Below are positions 35,475 through 46,987 of a stretch of 64,000 bases of DNA, piece after piece (the first letter of the stretch is position 1; each line of letters opens with the position of its first letter). Origin of the DNA: Micractinium sp. NFX-FRZ (lineage: Eukaryota; Chlorophyta; Trebouxiophyceae; Chlorellales; Chlorellaceae); contig JAPTJF010000175.1 of NCBI GenBank assembly GCA_029339195.1, positions 51,804 to 115,803 on the forward strand, given 5' to 3'. The notes under the pieces are model-generated. The model had not been told where the DNA came from. It did no database searches and saw only the letters and a list, made by a program, of their open reading frames with translations. The translations under genes were made by a program, and so were the position numbers.

Positions 35475-38347
35475 CTACTTGGCAGACTTGGCCTTCCAGG
35501 CGGCAATCCACGCGCGCGCCTCAGCGACGTTGGGGGGCACGCCGTCGGCAGCAGCTGCAGGCAGGGGCGGGCGGTGGAGTGGGGCGTGCATGAGCGGCAG
35601 GCAGGTCATGCAGAAGGTTGCCGCTGCCCAGGTGGGTACAGGCTAAGCTTGCTGTGCGTAAATGGGTTCTGTGGCGCTGGAGGAGGCACCACTGCCTGCC
35701 TCATGCACTCAAACCCATCTCAACCCATCTCCTCAAACCATCATCAGCCGAGAGAACAAACAACGGCCACCGCGGCCCCAACCGCACGCCGCACTGCACT
35801 CACCAGGGGGGGCGGCTGCAGCGGGGGTGGGAGAGGCGTCAGCAGGGCTGCCAGAGCCGCCAGCCACCGCTCCATCCAGGTTGCCCTGACCGCCCGTGGC
35901 CGCCACGGCGGCAATCGCCACGGTGGCGATGGCCGCGCCCGCAATCAGGCTCTTGTTGTCTGCAAGGGGGAGTGAGCGGGCGGGCAGCAGGCTGTGAGCG
36001 GCAGTGTAGATGAGGGCAGGAGATGCAAGAGCGTGGGAGCAGACGGTGGGCAGACGTTGCGGGGTGGGGTAGATCAGCGGCAGAGTACAAGAGTCGGCCA
36101 GAGACGCGCGGGTGAGAGCACAGGGGGAAGCACCGCAGGGTGCACAGCCGCAGGCGGCCGAGAGCACAGTGCGGAGGCAACGGCATCAATGTATGCATTT
36201 GCATTTGGCAAAAGGCAGGGGATGCGGTAGCAGGGGGGGCGCTCACCAGTGGGGCCGGCAGGCGCGGCATCCACCGCCGAGGCGGGGGCAGCAGCAGGCG
36301 CCGCCGCCACGGCAGCAGGGGCCGCGGCGGGCGCCGGCTTGGGCGCCTCGGCAACGGGGCTGGGTGCTGCCACCACAGGCGCGGGCGCGGGGGCGGGTGC
36401 GGGGGCTGCCACCACGGGCGCGGGCTTGGGCGCCTCAACAGCGGCTGCAGGTGGGCAGAGTCACGAGGGGGGGAAGTGTCAGCAGGAGCCACAGCGTCTG
36501 GCACTCTCTGTCGGCCAGACGAGCACACTGCCCTGCGGCCATAAGTACTGCTGCTGCTGCTGCTGCCACTCCCTCAAGCTGGTCGGTTGCCGGTGGTGCC
36601 CGGCGCGCCAGAGCACCCGGTTCCTGCATCCATCTCGGTGCGCTGCGACCTCTGTGCACTGCTGCACTGCCAACGTCTGCCCCTGCCTCGACTCCTCACC
36701 AGGCGCAGCGGGGGCGGGGGCAGGCACTGCCGCGGGGGCATCAATCGCCACCTTCTCCACGCCACTGCACAGGCAGGGCAGGGCAGGAGGACATGTCGAG
36801 GGCAGTGTATGCACGCAGGGCAGGGGCATGTTGAGGGAGGGCAGGCCAGGCAGGGCAGGAGGACATGGTGGGGGAGGGCAGGCGGGCAGGCAGGCAGACA
36901 GACAGCACACGAACGGTCGAGGCGCGCTGCTTCAGGAGGCGAGCGGGAAGGAAGGCAGGTGCAGGGCACGGGCAGAGACGCGTGCTGGTCCTGCATGCTG
37001 GCCCTGCAACCCGGACTACCCGCCCTTGCTGGGGCAAGCCGCGCCTACCTCAGCTTGAACGCGGGGAGCTTGGCCTCCTCCACAACAAAGCCCTGCAACA
37101 AATGGCAGCCATTTGAGGTTTACCGTGTTGGGTGAAGCGCCACAGACAATGGAAGACAGGGCCAAGCACGCCCATTTGCAGCTTGCACAGCTGCAGCGCA
37201 GCAGGCAGCCATGCATGAGCGGTTGCCCACCACCCCCCTCTCCACCGCCATGTGCCCAGCCCAGCTGCCCGCGGTTCCTCCCCGGCAGCAGGTGTGCACC
37301 ACCCGCCCACCTCAGGGAAGGACTTGAGCTCAGGCAGCGCGCTGCCCCGAGCCTTCAGGGTGGCCTGCAGGCAGGGCAGGAAGTGGGGAGAGCACGCGAG
37401 GTACGGGGTGAGTTCGGCACAGCTGGCACAGTAATATTATTTGGCCGCCAGCGCCAACAGTGGGAGAGACAAACCGGCACGCAGCCACCAGCCACGGCCT
37501 ATTTCCACCCTGGGTTGCCAGACCCCGCAGACAGCCAGCCAGCCATAATGCAACTACTGCATAGGTACAGGTCAGGCGCCGCTAGTATGGCACATGCACA
37601 GGCCAGGCATTCTACAGCAGCACATGGCACCGGGAGTAGCACGTGGCAGCACCCACCAGCAGCTCCTGCTCGTAAGCAGAGCGCTCCTCGTAGGCAGAGG
37701 GGCCCGGTTTGGATGCCTCGGCGGGCAGGCCAGCGCCCTGCAGCACAGGCAGGCAAGCGGGCAGGTGGGCAGTGGGGTGCGAACGAAGAATAATCCAGCA
37801 AACAAACAGGCATGACGAATCTGTGAACGCCAGGGCGGACCAGCAGGTGCACCCAAGCAGCGACGGAGCAGGGCACCGTTTGCGCCACTGCAGCAGGGCT
37901 AGTGGGGCACCGGCAGCTTTCAAACGCACGAATGCGGCAGCAGGGGCGCACGAGCGATGCGCTGCTGAGGCTAGGCGTCGCTCCAAGACTGTGGCCACGT
38001 CCTTGTGATTTTTTCCAGACCGACAATACGCAGCGCTATCAGACAATGCCCCCTATAAAGCGGCACCGCGCGGCTGCTGGTACCTGCCTGGCGGCGGCTG
38101 ATCAGCAATTCCCGCCGCCAGTCTTCGCTTGTGCTGCTGCAGTGCTCCCTGCGTCCCCTTCTACACGCGCCCGCCCACTCACCAGCACCAGGCTGGCGGC
38201 AGCGCCCGCCAGGGCAGCGCCCTTGGCGGCCTCTTGAACGAAGCGGGGCATGGCCTGGCAGCGCACTGCCTGCGCACCCCGGGCAGCGCGGGGCGCCGCG
38301 GAGCGGGGGGCAGCGCCCGCCTTGAAAGTCTGCGCGCACGTCTGCAT
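35475..38347 (-). CDS. Plastid-targeted Ala/Pro-rich membrane protein, unknown function
   Basis: Eight exons (38347-38183, 37737-37657, 37364-37311, 37092-37049, 36764-36700, 36444-36247, 35959-35804, 35554-35475) join in phase into 280 residues. The N-terminus MQTCAQTFKAGAAPRSAAPR is rich in Ala/Ser/Arg and lacks acidic residues, as chloroplast transit peptides are. A hydrophobic stretch GAALAGAAASLVL follows. Next come a soluble segment (YEERSAYEQELL, LPELKSFPEV, EEAKLPAFKL), a 60-residue Ala/Pro/Val linker, a clear membrane helix SLIAGAAIATVAIAAVAA and a short tail ending EARAWIAAWKAKSAK. Thylakoid or envelope placement with the Pro/Ala linker acting as a spacer is inference. I recognise no named family. 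Confidence 0.75.
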
Positions 38348-39235
38348 AGCGAGGGGCTTTGCGATCGCAAGGGGGCTGCTGGCAAGGTGAGGTCGCGGGG
38401 TGGGGGAAGTGGGTTCCCTTGATTCAGACTGCTCACAAAGGGTGGTGCGAAGGGGTGCACGCCCGATGGCTGCAGCAGGGGCGCGATGAAAAGAAAGCGC
38501 GAAGATACAGGTTTGAGATGAGGCTCTTGGGAGGCGTTTGTGCGGCCTCCCAAGCAAAGGGGGCGCCCCTGCAATGTGTAAAGGTGCCAATTATGACCGC
38601 GGGAGGGCTTGCAAGCACTCCTTGAGCCCCCCAGGCCCATCCCGCCCTTGCCCGCCAGCGGCTCCGCCCACCTGCACCGGTGTGCCCAGTACCAGTCGCG
38701 TGAGCACTTTGCAGGAACATCCAGTCCCACCCTGCTGCGCAAGCGTTGAAAGCACCCCTTTGCTGGCCCTACTTCCATAACTTACTGCGAGCCACGGGAG
38801 CCCATGTCATGCGCACAGCGGTGGGGCACCACGAAGCGGATCTTACAGGCCGACGCAAATGAAGCAGGGCACCGGGCCACCAGAGCAAGAGTGTTTATTT
38901 GTATAACAAGAATGCATGTGCCGATTGGTGCATTTGTCTCTGCCCCAGCAGGCAGTGCCACATGAAATGATTGAGGCCCAACAGCCGATGGCAGCCAGCG
39001 CAAGAAGTCACAAAGAGTCACCAAGGTCTCCGTCACGCAACGCTGCATGATGAGGGCCTACCCAAGCGTCGCCCAAAGAAAAATGACAAAACGTCAATTG
39101 CACATTGGGCATGTAGACGCACTCAGCCATCCAGTGCCGCCTGGCATCTGCGGGCCCATCTGCAAGTGTTTGAGTACCTGCTCTGGAAGTGGCTGGCAGT
39201 CTGTTTAATTTGAGCCTTTTAAGCACCCCTCCTGC
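38348..39235. other. Intergenic
   Basis: Upstream region of the plastid-protein gene and probable 3' UTR of the next minus-strand gene, whose nearest TGTAA on that strand is at 38847-38843. No gene was recognised. Confidence 0.5.
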
Positions 39236-39378
39236 TGCCCCGCTGCTGCTGCCACTGAGCCGGTGCGCCGCCAGCAGCAGCGTGCGTGCTGCCGCCCTGA
39301 AGGAGGGCAGGAAGCGGGGGTGCTGGGCGGGAGTCCAGTCCGGCCGCTGTGACGCCAGCCAAAGCCCAGCCATTGGAG
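39236..39378 (-). pseudogene. Fragment of the ankyrin-family C-terminal exon
   Basis: Translates as WLASQRPDWTPAQHPRF then RAAARTLLLAAHRLSG, nearly identical at the base level to 26306-26420 of the ankyrin-type gene on the opposite strand. Similarity stops after about 143 bp and the rest of the domain is missing. It lies immediately 3' of the stop codon of the minus-strand gene at 39424, within that gene's likely 3' UTR. Confidence 0.75.
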
Positions 39379-39423
39379 ATGCACCCAAGCACAAAATTCG
39401 GTGTGTCGTCATGCGCTCGCTCC

Positions 39424-42400
39424 TCATGCCATCTCCGCCCCCATGTCCCGGATGGCTGTGGAGGTGACCACTTCCAGCAGGCGGCCATTGGCGTCATACA
39501 GCCTGCCCATGCTGAGCACCATGTCGGGCTTGGGGCTCCAGTGGGTGCTCACGCGCAGGCCGCTGCAGTGGTGTGGGAGGTAGGCAGGGAAGGAGGGAGG
39601 GTCGGGAGAAAGGCAGGAGGTGTGCGCGTCAATGCACGTGTGGTGGGGGAGGGAGGGGGGCACAAGGAGGGGCAACCTTCACTCAGGCCAGTAGGCGCCG
39701 CATGCAGGCAGATGAGGGGGCCAGGCCTGGTGCGGAGCACGCATCAGCAAGTGGCCGCCTCCCCAGCCCTGCCAGGGTGGCACACCTTTCCTGCACCCCA
39801 ACCATGTGCGCTCCTCATCCCACTGCCCGTCCCACCCCGCATGCCCCCGCCCACTCACCGCCGCTTCCCATTGTCCAGGCGCAGCGCCTCCAGCTGCACC
39901 CCGCAGCTGTGGGGCAGCAGCAGCAGCGCGCCCTCGTCGCCGCCCTCCTTGGCCGTTTGCGGGGCGGCCCCAAAGAAGCGCGACGTCTCCTGGGCGCTGT
40001 ACAGGGTGGACCGGGTGGGCAGACCCGTCTGCAGGCTGACATCTTCGACTGCAGGTGGGTGGGGGTGGGGTTGTTGAGCGGGGGTTGAGGGGCGGGAAAC
40101 GGTACGCGGGGGCGGAAGCACCAGAATTGGGGAGCAGGTAGGATGATGTATCGTGCCTGCCTCTGTAAGCGTACAGCCGTCTCAGCCCCTGCTGCCTGCC
40201 TGCCTGCCATGCATGTGAACTCGTAATGTGAGCCGAAAGAGTGTTTTCCTGGAACAGTACCGCTCTGAGCTGCAAGCCACTGCTGCCGCCGCCGCCTCTG
40301 CCGCCGCTCCACACCCGTTGCAGCCCACGTACCCCCACCCACGCACCTGTGACCGCCGACACCTCAAACACCTTGAACTGCCCCGTCAGCGCCCCCGCAT
40401 CCAGCCGCACGCTGCATGCAGCAGAAGGGAGTGAAACAGTGAGAGGACGGGGTGCATGTGGGGCAAGCGGGGCAGCAAGGGGAGTGTAACGTGGGGAGGT
40501 GAGGGTCGGCAAGGGCCCATGCGGTGGGCGGCATGCGCTTGCAGGCAGCCAGGAGGCCAGGCCGGCCAGGCACCGGACAGCAGCAAGCAGCGATGCCGCG
40601 GCAGGCAGAAGCAGGGGCCAGCCTGAGGAATGGATGGCGCCAGCCTGCCATGCCGCCTGTGCACACTGCGCCCCACCCACCGAGTCCCCATCTCATCATG
40701 CTCACAGCCCCTCCTCCCTCCCCGTGCCCCCTCACCGCCGGCTGGCCTCCTGCACGTCCGCTGCGCCTGCGCCCGGGGTGGCAGGGGTGAAGGAGCCGGG
40801 CAGCCCCTCCCAGGCCTCGCGCGCCACCGCCACACGCAGCGGCCGGACCTCCAGCTCGGTGTCGTCGCCGCCGCCTGCGTGGGGCGGGGGTGCGTGTGGG
40901 CCAGCAGGGTGTTGCTTGGAATATTGACAGAGCAGGCGATGTGTGTGGCGTCTCAGGCCCTACTTTGCCGGCAGTCCAGCAGGCCCACCAAGGCAGTGCA
41001 GCACTCCCGCCAGGGCGGTGCACACCACTCCGTCCCTCTACAAACCCACCCACCCACCCACCCCAACCAGTCCTCACCCGCGGTGTCCAGCGTGATGCGT
41101 ATGCGCAGGCGCTGCTCGCCGCCCCACTGCATGACATGCTCCATCATCACCGCCGTCCTGCGCAGCCAGATGAAGGGGAGGGGGGAGGGGTGGAGAGTTG
41201 CATTGCAGGGGCGCCTCCCGAACCAGCCTGGCGTGCCAACACCAAGTAGGGCGCGTTGCATTCAGTGACAAGTCGAATGCCCGCCTTCCTTGTGCTGCTC
41301 CCTTGCTGAAACTACTCCCTTGCTGACAAGCAACATGAGCCTCCTAACCTCACCAGTCGAACTCCGCCTGCTCCTGCGCCGCCAGCGCCAGCACATCCGG
41401 CTCCTCCTCCCCATCGCTGCCCTCAGAGGGTGCCCCCTCCTCTTCCTCATCATCAATGTCCTGCGCAGGCAGGGTGGGGCAGGGAGGGGCAAGACGGGCA
41501 GGCTGTCAGCAAGCGACTGATGGCTCGGCTGAGGGAGAGCCGTGGCAAGAGCAGCTTGCCAGGCGCAGCTTGCGCCCGTGGCAGCCGGCTGTGCACACCA
41601 TCCGCGTGCCCGCCTCAGCGGCTTAGCCGCTACAAACACAGGTTCTGGACCCACCCTCTCCATTCACCATCACCCTCACCCCTTGCCCCACAATCACACG
41701 GGCCGCCCCACGCTAACACACACACGACCACAACCCTGAAGTAATTGAACCGCCCCTCTCCGCTCACAGCCCTACTAGGGTACAGCAGCCGCCCGCCCAC
41801 ACAAACCCCGCTCACCGCCAGGAGCTCAACATAGGGCAGCGCCTTTAGCCCGCCCCATCCCCTCAACACACACACATGAGCACACCCCTCACCGCCAGGA
41901 GCTCGACAGAGTCTGCAGCAGGGGCCGCCGCCAGCGCCGCCTCCAGGGCAGCAGCAGCAGCCGCCGCCGCCTCGTCATCAAACTCGGCTTGCTGCTGCTC
42001 AGGCAGCTCGGCAGGCGAGCCTGCAGGCGGTGGCAGGGCGGGGTGGTGGGGCTAGGTGGGCAACAGCCAACGGAGCTGCAGCCGAGGGATTCCCCACGGG
42101 GCAGGCAGGCATTAGGGTAGCTCGCAGCCTGCAGTTAGGCCATGCCTCGCAACTGCCCGCTGCGGCGGGACCATCCCTGCTGGCCTCCATTTGCCGCACC
42201 TGCCGCAAGCCACCCACACACTCTCACTTATCTGTGCTGTTCCCACCGCCAGCCTCGCCCCCCATCTAAGCCACCCCACTCCGCACCCGCCCACCCACCA
42301 ATGGTGCCTGGCCCCAGGCTGTAGCTGCCGCCGTCAAACACCACCAGACCCTCCTGCTCGTAACTGAACCGCTCCTCATCCCAGCACTCAGACACCCCAA

Positions 42401-43980
42401 CGGTGGCGGGGGTGGTGGGGCAGGCGGGGAACTGCACGCATGGCGGGGCAGCAGGGCGGAGTGCAGAGGTGAGGGGTTGGAAACCGGTGGGTGGTGCAAG
42501 AAGGGGTGGCAGTGCAGGGGGGCCTGCTGGGTGGGAATGCCACGGTCGCACCGGCTGTCACTATGCTTTGCCACAGTCCAGCAAAACGTCAGCTGCAAGA
42601 ACCCTTTTTCCAGGAAAGTGCATCCCTCCAGGCCCCCATCGTCAATGTCTGCTGAGCTGCTCCATTGCGACTTGGTGCACCATTGCCGCCTGCCCCACCA
42701 TCTCCCAGTGCCGCCGGCTCACCGTCAGCTGCCCTCCCTGCGCCATCTCCCGCTGCAGCCCCTCCAGGCTTGAGGCGCGAGCCACGTGCCTGCAGGCAGT
42801 GGGGGTAGGGGATCGCAACGGGGGATGGGAGGGTGGGTGATGGCAGGGTGGCAAGCGCCGCAGCAGGCAGGCAGCTGCCACCCGCTTCTGAGCCGGTTCC
42901 CGAGCCTGCAGCCGCCCACAGCGGTGCTGTCCAACAAGCCCTCCTTTACTCCCTGCCACCCCCCCCCCCGATGGGCCCCCGCCCCCCGCCCACCTGACCA
43001 CGCTGTCGCTGCCTTCCTCGCCCACCACACGCTGCTCCACGCAGCACTGGTGCAGCAGCAGCAGCGGCTTGCGGTTGTCGTCCAGCGCCAGCGGCTCGGG
43101 CTGGCCTGCGGGCACACAAGTGGACACAGGCACGCAGGCGCACACACGGCAGAGTGGATAAGAAGAGCATGTATGGGGCCTGGGCCCGATGCCTCGAGCC
43201 CCTAATGCCCTTGCGGAAATACACACAGGAGGCAGGCGGGGTTAAAGTATGACTGTGTGTGTGTCTGGGCATGGTCGTTGACGGGCGGAAAGGGTGCTGC
43301 CTCATGGTGGAGAGTGCGTCGCAGGGTTTCCGGGCTGGCTGGCGCGTCAGGCAGCCTGCCGCATGCAGCACACACTCGCCACCGTGCGGCACGGTGCACA
43401 TGCATGAAATGTGCAGACCGGCGAGTGTATGGTGGCACATGAGCAGCAACAGTGGCTGTGTACCCCACAACCGCACAGCAGCCAGCCCAGTGCAGTCGCC
43501 AGGCCCAGCGGACAATCGCAAACGCCTCTGCCCCCACATGCTTGCCCCCTGGCCCCTTACCTGTGGAGGGGCTGTAGGCGGCTGTGATGCCGCACCACAG
43601 GCCGTTGCTGACGCCGCAGAAGGTGCCCCACAGCGGCTGCGGCATGCGCTCAGATGTGCTGATCTCTGAGAGGACGCGCGAGTGCAGCGGGGACACCAGG
43701 CATGGCGCCTCAGCGGCCTGCTGCTTCTGCTGCTTCTGCTGCTGCTTCCATTTGCTCGGCTGCGGCCTGCCGCTGCTGCCGCCGCCGCCACCGCTGCGCC
43801 GGTTGCCACCCCCACCGCCTCTGCTGCTGCTGCTGCTGCTGCCGCTGCTTTTGCTGCCATCGGTGCTACGCTTGCTGCTGCTGCTGCTGCTGCCGCCGCT
43901 GCGTCTCTCGCCGCCGGCAGCCGCACAGGTGAGGGCCCTCCGGCTCCCCCCAAGCTGCACTGAGTGCTGCGTGAGTGGGA
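39424..43980 (-). CDS. Conserved-looking, probably plastid protein (possibly DUF3598-like); first exon not found
   Basis: Eleven exons in phase (43980-43561, 43105-42994, 42789-42723, 42431-42299, 42020-41893, 41460-41354, 41157-41078, 40874-40736, 40411-40347, 40048-39859, 39562-39424) give at least 526 residues. The first listed exon must be preceded by another, because the frame hits TGA just upstream of its acceptor with no ATG. Its N-terminal part is Ser/Gly/Gln-rich, then WGTFCGVSNGLWCGITAAYS begins the folded part. Later parts include LLLLHQCCVEQRVVGEEG, an acidic linker (DIDDEEEEG), RLRIRITLD, REAWEGLPGSF and a C-terminal THWSPKPDMVLSMGRLYDAN. Tryptophan-rich beta strands and a terminal MGRLYD segment recall lipocalin-like DUF3598 proteins of plastids and cyanobacteria; this link is from memory and weak. 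Function unknown. Confidence 0.65.
41811..41832 (-). repeat. Decayed copy of an exon end with its donor
   Basis: CTCACCGCCAGGAGCTC (plus strand) occurs at 41811 and again, as the real exon end and donor, at 41888. The copies are 77 bp apart. On the coding strand the real exon ends SVELLA and the intronic copy reads YVELLA. Confidence 0.7.
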
Positions 43981-44941
43981 CTGCAAGCAGGCAGGCAATC
44001 AATCAATCCAAAAAATAAGCTGGTGGTAGATGGCAGGGGCGCCAGCAAGCAGTGTGCGAGGCCAAAGGTCTGCTGCACAGCGGCGGCGGCAGTGGCGGCA
44101 GCGGCGGCAGGGGCGGTAGTCTGGCCGGCAGCGGGAAGGTTCGCTTGATAATTGCATGCATTCCAACACTTTGGCAGCACCTCTACAAGCAAGCAGCCGC
44201 TTGTATGAAGCTCTCCTCACCTCGCGCCCGACATGCGGCACTCGAGGGAAGTGCTAGCATCATCAGTAATAAAGCTATAGACGTGCTGATACCTTTGTGA
44301 CAAGTTCTGTGGAGCAGAAGACGCCAAAGCCTGGGGGAAGGGCTTTCGCTTCGCCTCGCACAAAGCTGCAGCGTGCTCACAAGCTCGTAAATGGATCTCA
44401 ATACCTCGCAAATAATGCATGGCTACCAAGGAACGGGCCTTGGCATCGGAAATTGCCCTGCCCGGCTGGAATTGGACACGCTGGACCGCGACTTCTTCTC
44501 TCTCCTGCAGCGCCATGCGCTTCAATTGCGGCTACATCACTTCCCAACCCCATCGCAAGCGCTGAGAGGCGTCCTCACCCTCCCCGCGCCAAGCCTCATT
44601 GGTCTCCTTCTACTGCTCACCCGTTCCCGCTCCGCACCAGGCGAGTGCCCCTCACCATGCGATGCTGCATGTCGGGGCGGCGGCACATCGTGGCAACGAT
44701 GCCTGACATGCCGGCGGTGCACACTGGCGGCGGCGGCGCGCTGGGCGGCGTGGGGCGGGAGTGCGCGCTGCCGCAGCCACGTCCGTTGGCCGCCCCTCTT
44801 GGCTCCCTCTGTTCTACACGGATGCCTCTCTGTTTGCTGCTTCTTCTTTCCTGCCTTCTGCAGCCCCCGATCAGCAGCACTGGCCAGCAGGCACCCCCGG
44901 CCACCGCTCCCACCCAGCGTCGGCAAGCGCACACAGCCAGC
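43981..44941. other. Divergent upstream region with a missing first exon
   Basis: The unplaced first exon of the minus-strand gene must lie here or slightly beyond, in competition with the promoter of the TMEM14-type gene. Candidate minus-strand ATGs at 44234 and 44153 do not give a satisfying phase and transit peptide. No other gene seen. Confidence 0.45.
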
Positions 44942-46210
44942 ATGTACGACTTCTGTTTTACTCCCATCTACGCCTTCCTGCTGGCCCTGGGCGGCATTGT
45001 CGGCTTCCTCACCAAGGGATCCACCGCCTCCCTGGGTGGGTGGCAGGGTGCTCGGGTGATTGATGCATGTGCTAGTTGGGCTGTACAGTCAACCTTGCAG
45101 TCGTGGGCCAGGCGGGTGGGCGGTTGGGCGGCATGACACCGGCGGGCAGGTGATCAAGCAGCGGGCTGGGCTGTAGAAGGAGTGGGGGAGCTACTCTGGT
45201 GCGTGCGGGCGTGAGTGGTTGCTGCAGTGGCGGCGTGCCAGCAGTGTTGCCCAGAAAGAAAATCGGCGCAGCTTGCTCCCAGGGGCTCGGCAACGCAGCA
45301 GCCTGGCTGAGTGCTTGCCTCTTGCCTCGCTCGCGCCTTCCCCACGCCCACGTGTTGTCTGCCTGCAGGCGGCGGCGTGGGGTCCGCGGTGGTGCTCTCC
45401 GCCTGCACCTATGCTTCCCTCCAGGCCTTCCACCGCGGCCAGCTGTGCCGCCCGGCCACCGTCATTTCGCTGGGTGGGTGGGCTGGGCTGGGCTGGCTGC
45501 GGGTGGCGGGGCGGAAGAGGCTGGTGCACAGGTAGCTGGCTGCACGGCAGGGTTCCTGTGTGAGTGTCACACCTACCCGTCCTAGCCCACACACGGTGCG
45601 GCATGTGGAGTACCACGGAGCTGTCACCTGCCACCGCTTGCAACCAGCACACCTGCCAGCCCATGCGTTCCAGCCAGCTGAACCGCCTCCGCTCACCCAA
45701 CGCCCCCATTCCCATCCCTCCCTCCCTGCAGTCATCAGCACGGCTCTGGCTTACGTGATGTGGCAGCGGTACACACGTACCGGCAAGGTCATGCCTGCTG
45801 GCCTGGTGTCTGTGCTGAGGTGGGTGGGCCAAGTGGGACAGCAGCAGCAGCTCGCTCGTTTGGGTAGCTGCAGATGGAGCAGCACAAGGAGCGGTGCGCT
45901 CCCGTGGGCAGCAGCAGCAGCAGCAGTAGCAGCAGCAGCAGCAGCTGTTGCTATGTAGGCGGGCACCTGGGCAGGCAGGCGGGCAGCAGGACAGGTGGGC
46001 AGTGCTGAACACAGGTTATCACAGTCAGCTGCTGCTGCAGCTGCTGGCTGCGTGGGCAGTCCACCACCCCAACTGCTGTCGTGTACATTGACCAGCCGCA
46101 CGTTCTTCTCCCCTCTTGAATTCTTGCCTCGCAGTGCTGCCATGACTGCTTTCTACCTCTGGAACCTGCTCATCTTCAAACCAAACCTGCCAACCCCCAA
46201 GCAGCACTGA
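44942..46210 (+). CDS. TMEM14/FAX-family small membrane protein
   Basis: Four exons (44942-45035, 45369-45473, 45732-45819, 46135-46210) join in phase into 120 residues, the normal size of the Tmemb_14 family. Four hydrophobic helices with glycine-rich packing are visible: FCFTPIYAFLLALGGIVGF, GSAVVLSACTYASLQAF, ATVISLVISTALAYVMW and SAAMTAFYLWNLLIF. The family signature GSxxSLxxG is seen as GSTASLGGG. Plant members (FAX proteins) export fatty acids from plastids or act in the ER; animal TMEM14C works in mitochondria. No long transit peptide precedes the first helix, so an ER/secretory member is more likely than the plastid FAX1 type. TGTAA lies at 46365-46369. Start chosen as the last ATG before helix 1. 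Confidence 0.88.
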
Positions 46211-46987
46211 GCCGTCAGCGTGCCGCTTGCGCTGCACATGGCCGGCAGCTGGGGAGGAGCACGGTGCTCAGCGCGGCAGGCGCGGCCAAGCAGCACATCA
46301 ACACAAGCCTGCTGTATAGCCAATGCACCTTTTCATATCCCAAACAGCATGCCTTAACAAATTTTGTAACACCTACGAGAACCCGGATCAAAAACAAAAT
46401 GGCAGGGCGGCAGGCGCCATTGCGCAGACGGCATGCAGGCAGATCACCTCTGGATTCCCAACCTGCTGCATCTGCCGCTCTTGTTTAAGTTCTTCTCTGC
46501 AACTATCCCGCATGGCATGCTGTCCAGCTGCCTGCTGCACAGCAGATCTTGCCGGCGGGTTCTGGCTCCGGGCGCCATGGCTCCAGCACCTCACAGCCGG
46601 CAGGCAATGCCGCTTGAGATGTGCCGGTTCTCGCCTTGCACGCCTGATCGACCCTCTGCTGTCAGGTTAAGGCTTGCACCTTGGTGGATGTTGCTGAATC
46701 GTGCAACATCCAAGACAGCGTGGGCTTGTTGTCTTCGGTTCAAGATGATTGTTTTTGGTTCAAAGTTGTGAGGGGAGGGCTGTAGCGGCGCGCCAGCATG
46801 GCGGGTAGCAGCTGCAGCTGATACCCTGCAGAGGCTACTTCCCGGCTCCTCCTGTCTGCTTCATGCACTGTCCAAGGCTTGCCTGGGAAGCTACTCGACA
46901 GCACACGGATCTATTCGAGCAGCAGCCCAGCCTAGGTTAGCTGCAGGCACCTGTGCCCGCCTTACCAGCTGCGGTGCACAGCATTCG
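46211..46987 (+). other. Intergenic
   Basis: 3' UTR of the TMEM14-type gene (TGTAA at 46365) and upstream region of the eight-cysteine protein. Nothing else recognised. Confidence 0.5.

Noticed and set aside
44656..44941. Upstream in-frame extension of the TMEM14-type protein
   Set aside because: The extra N-terminal sequence is low-complexity and unlike a targeting peptide; the 120-residue product already matches family length.
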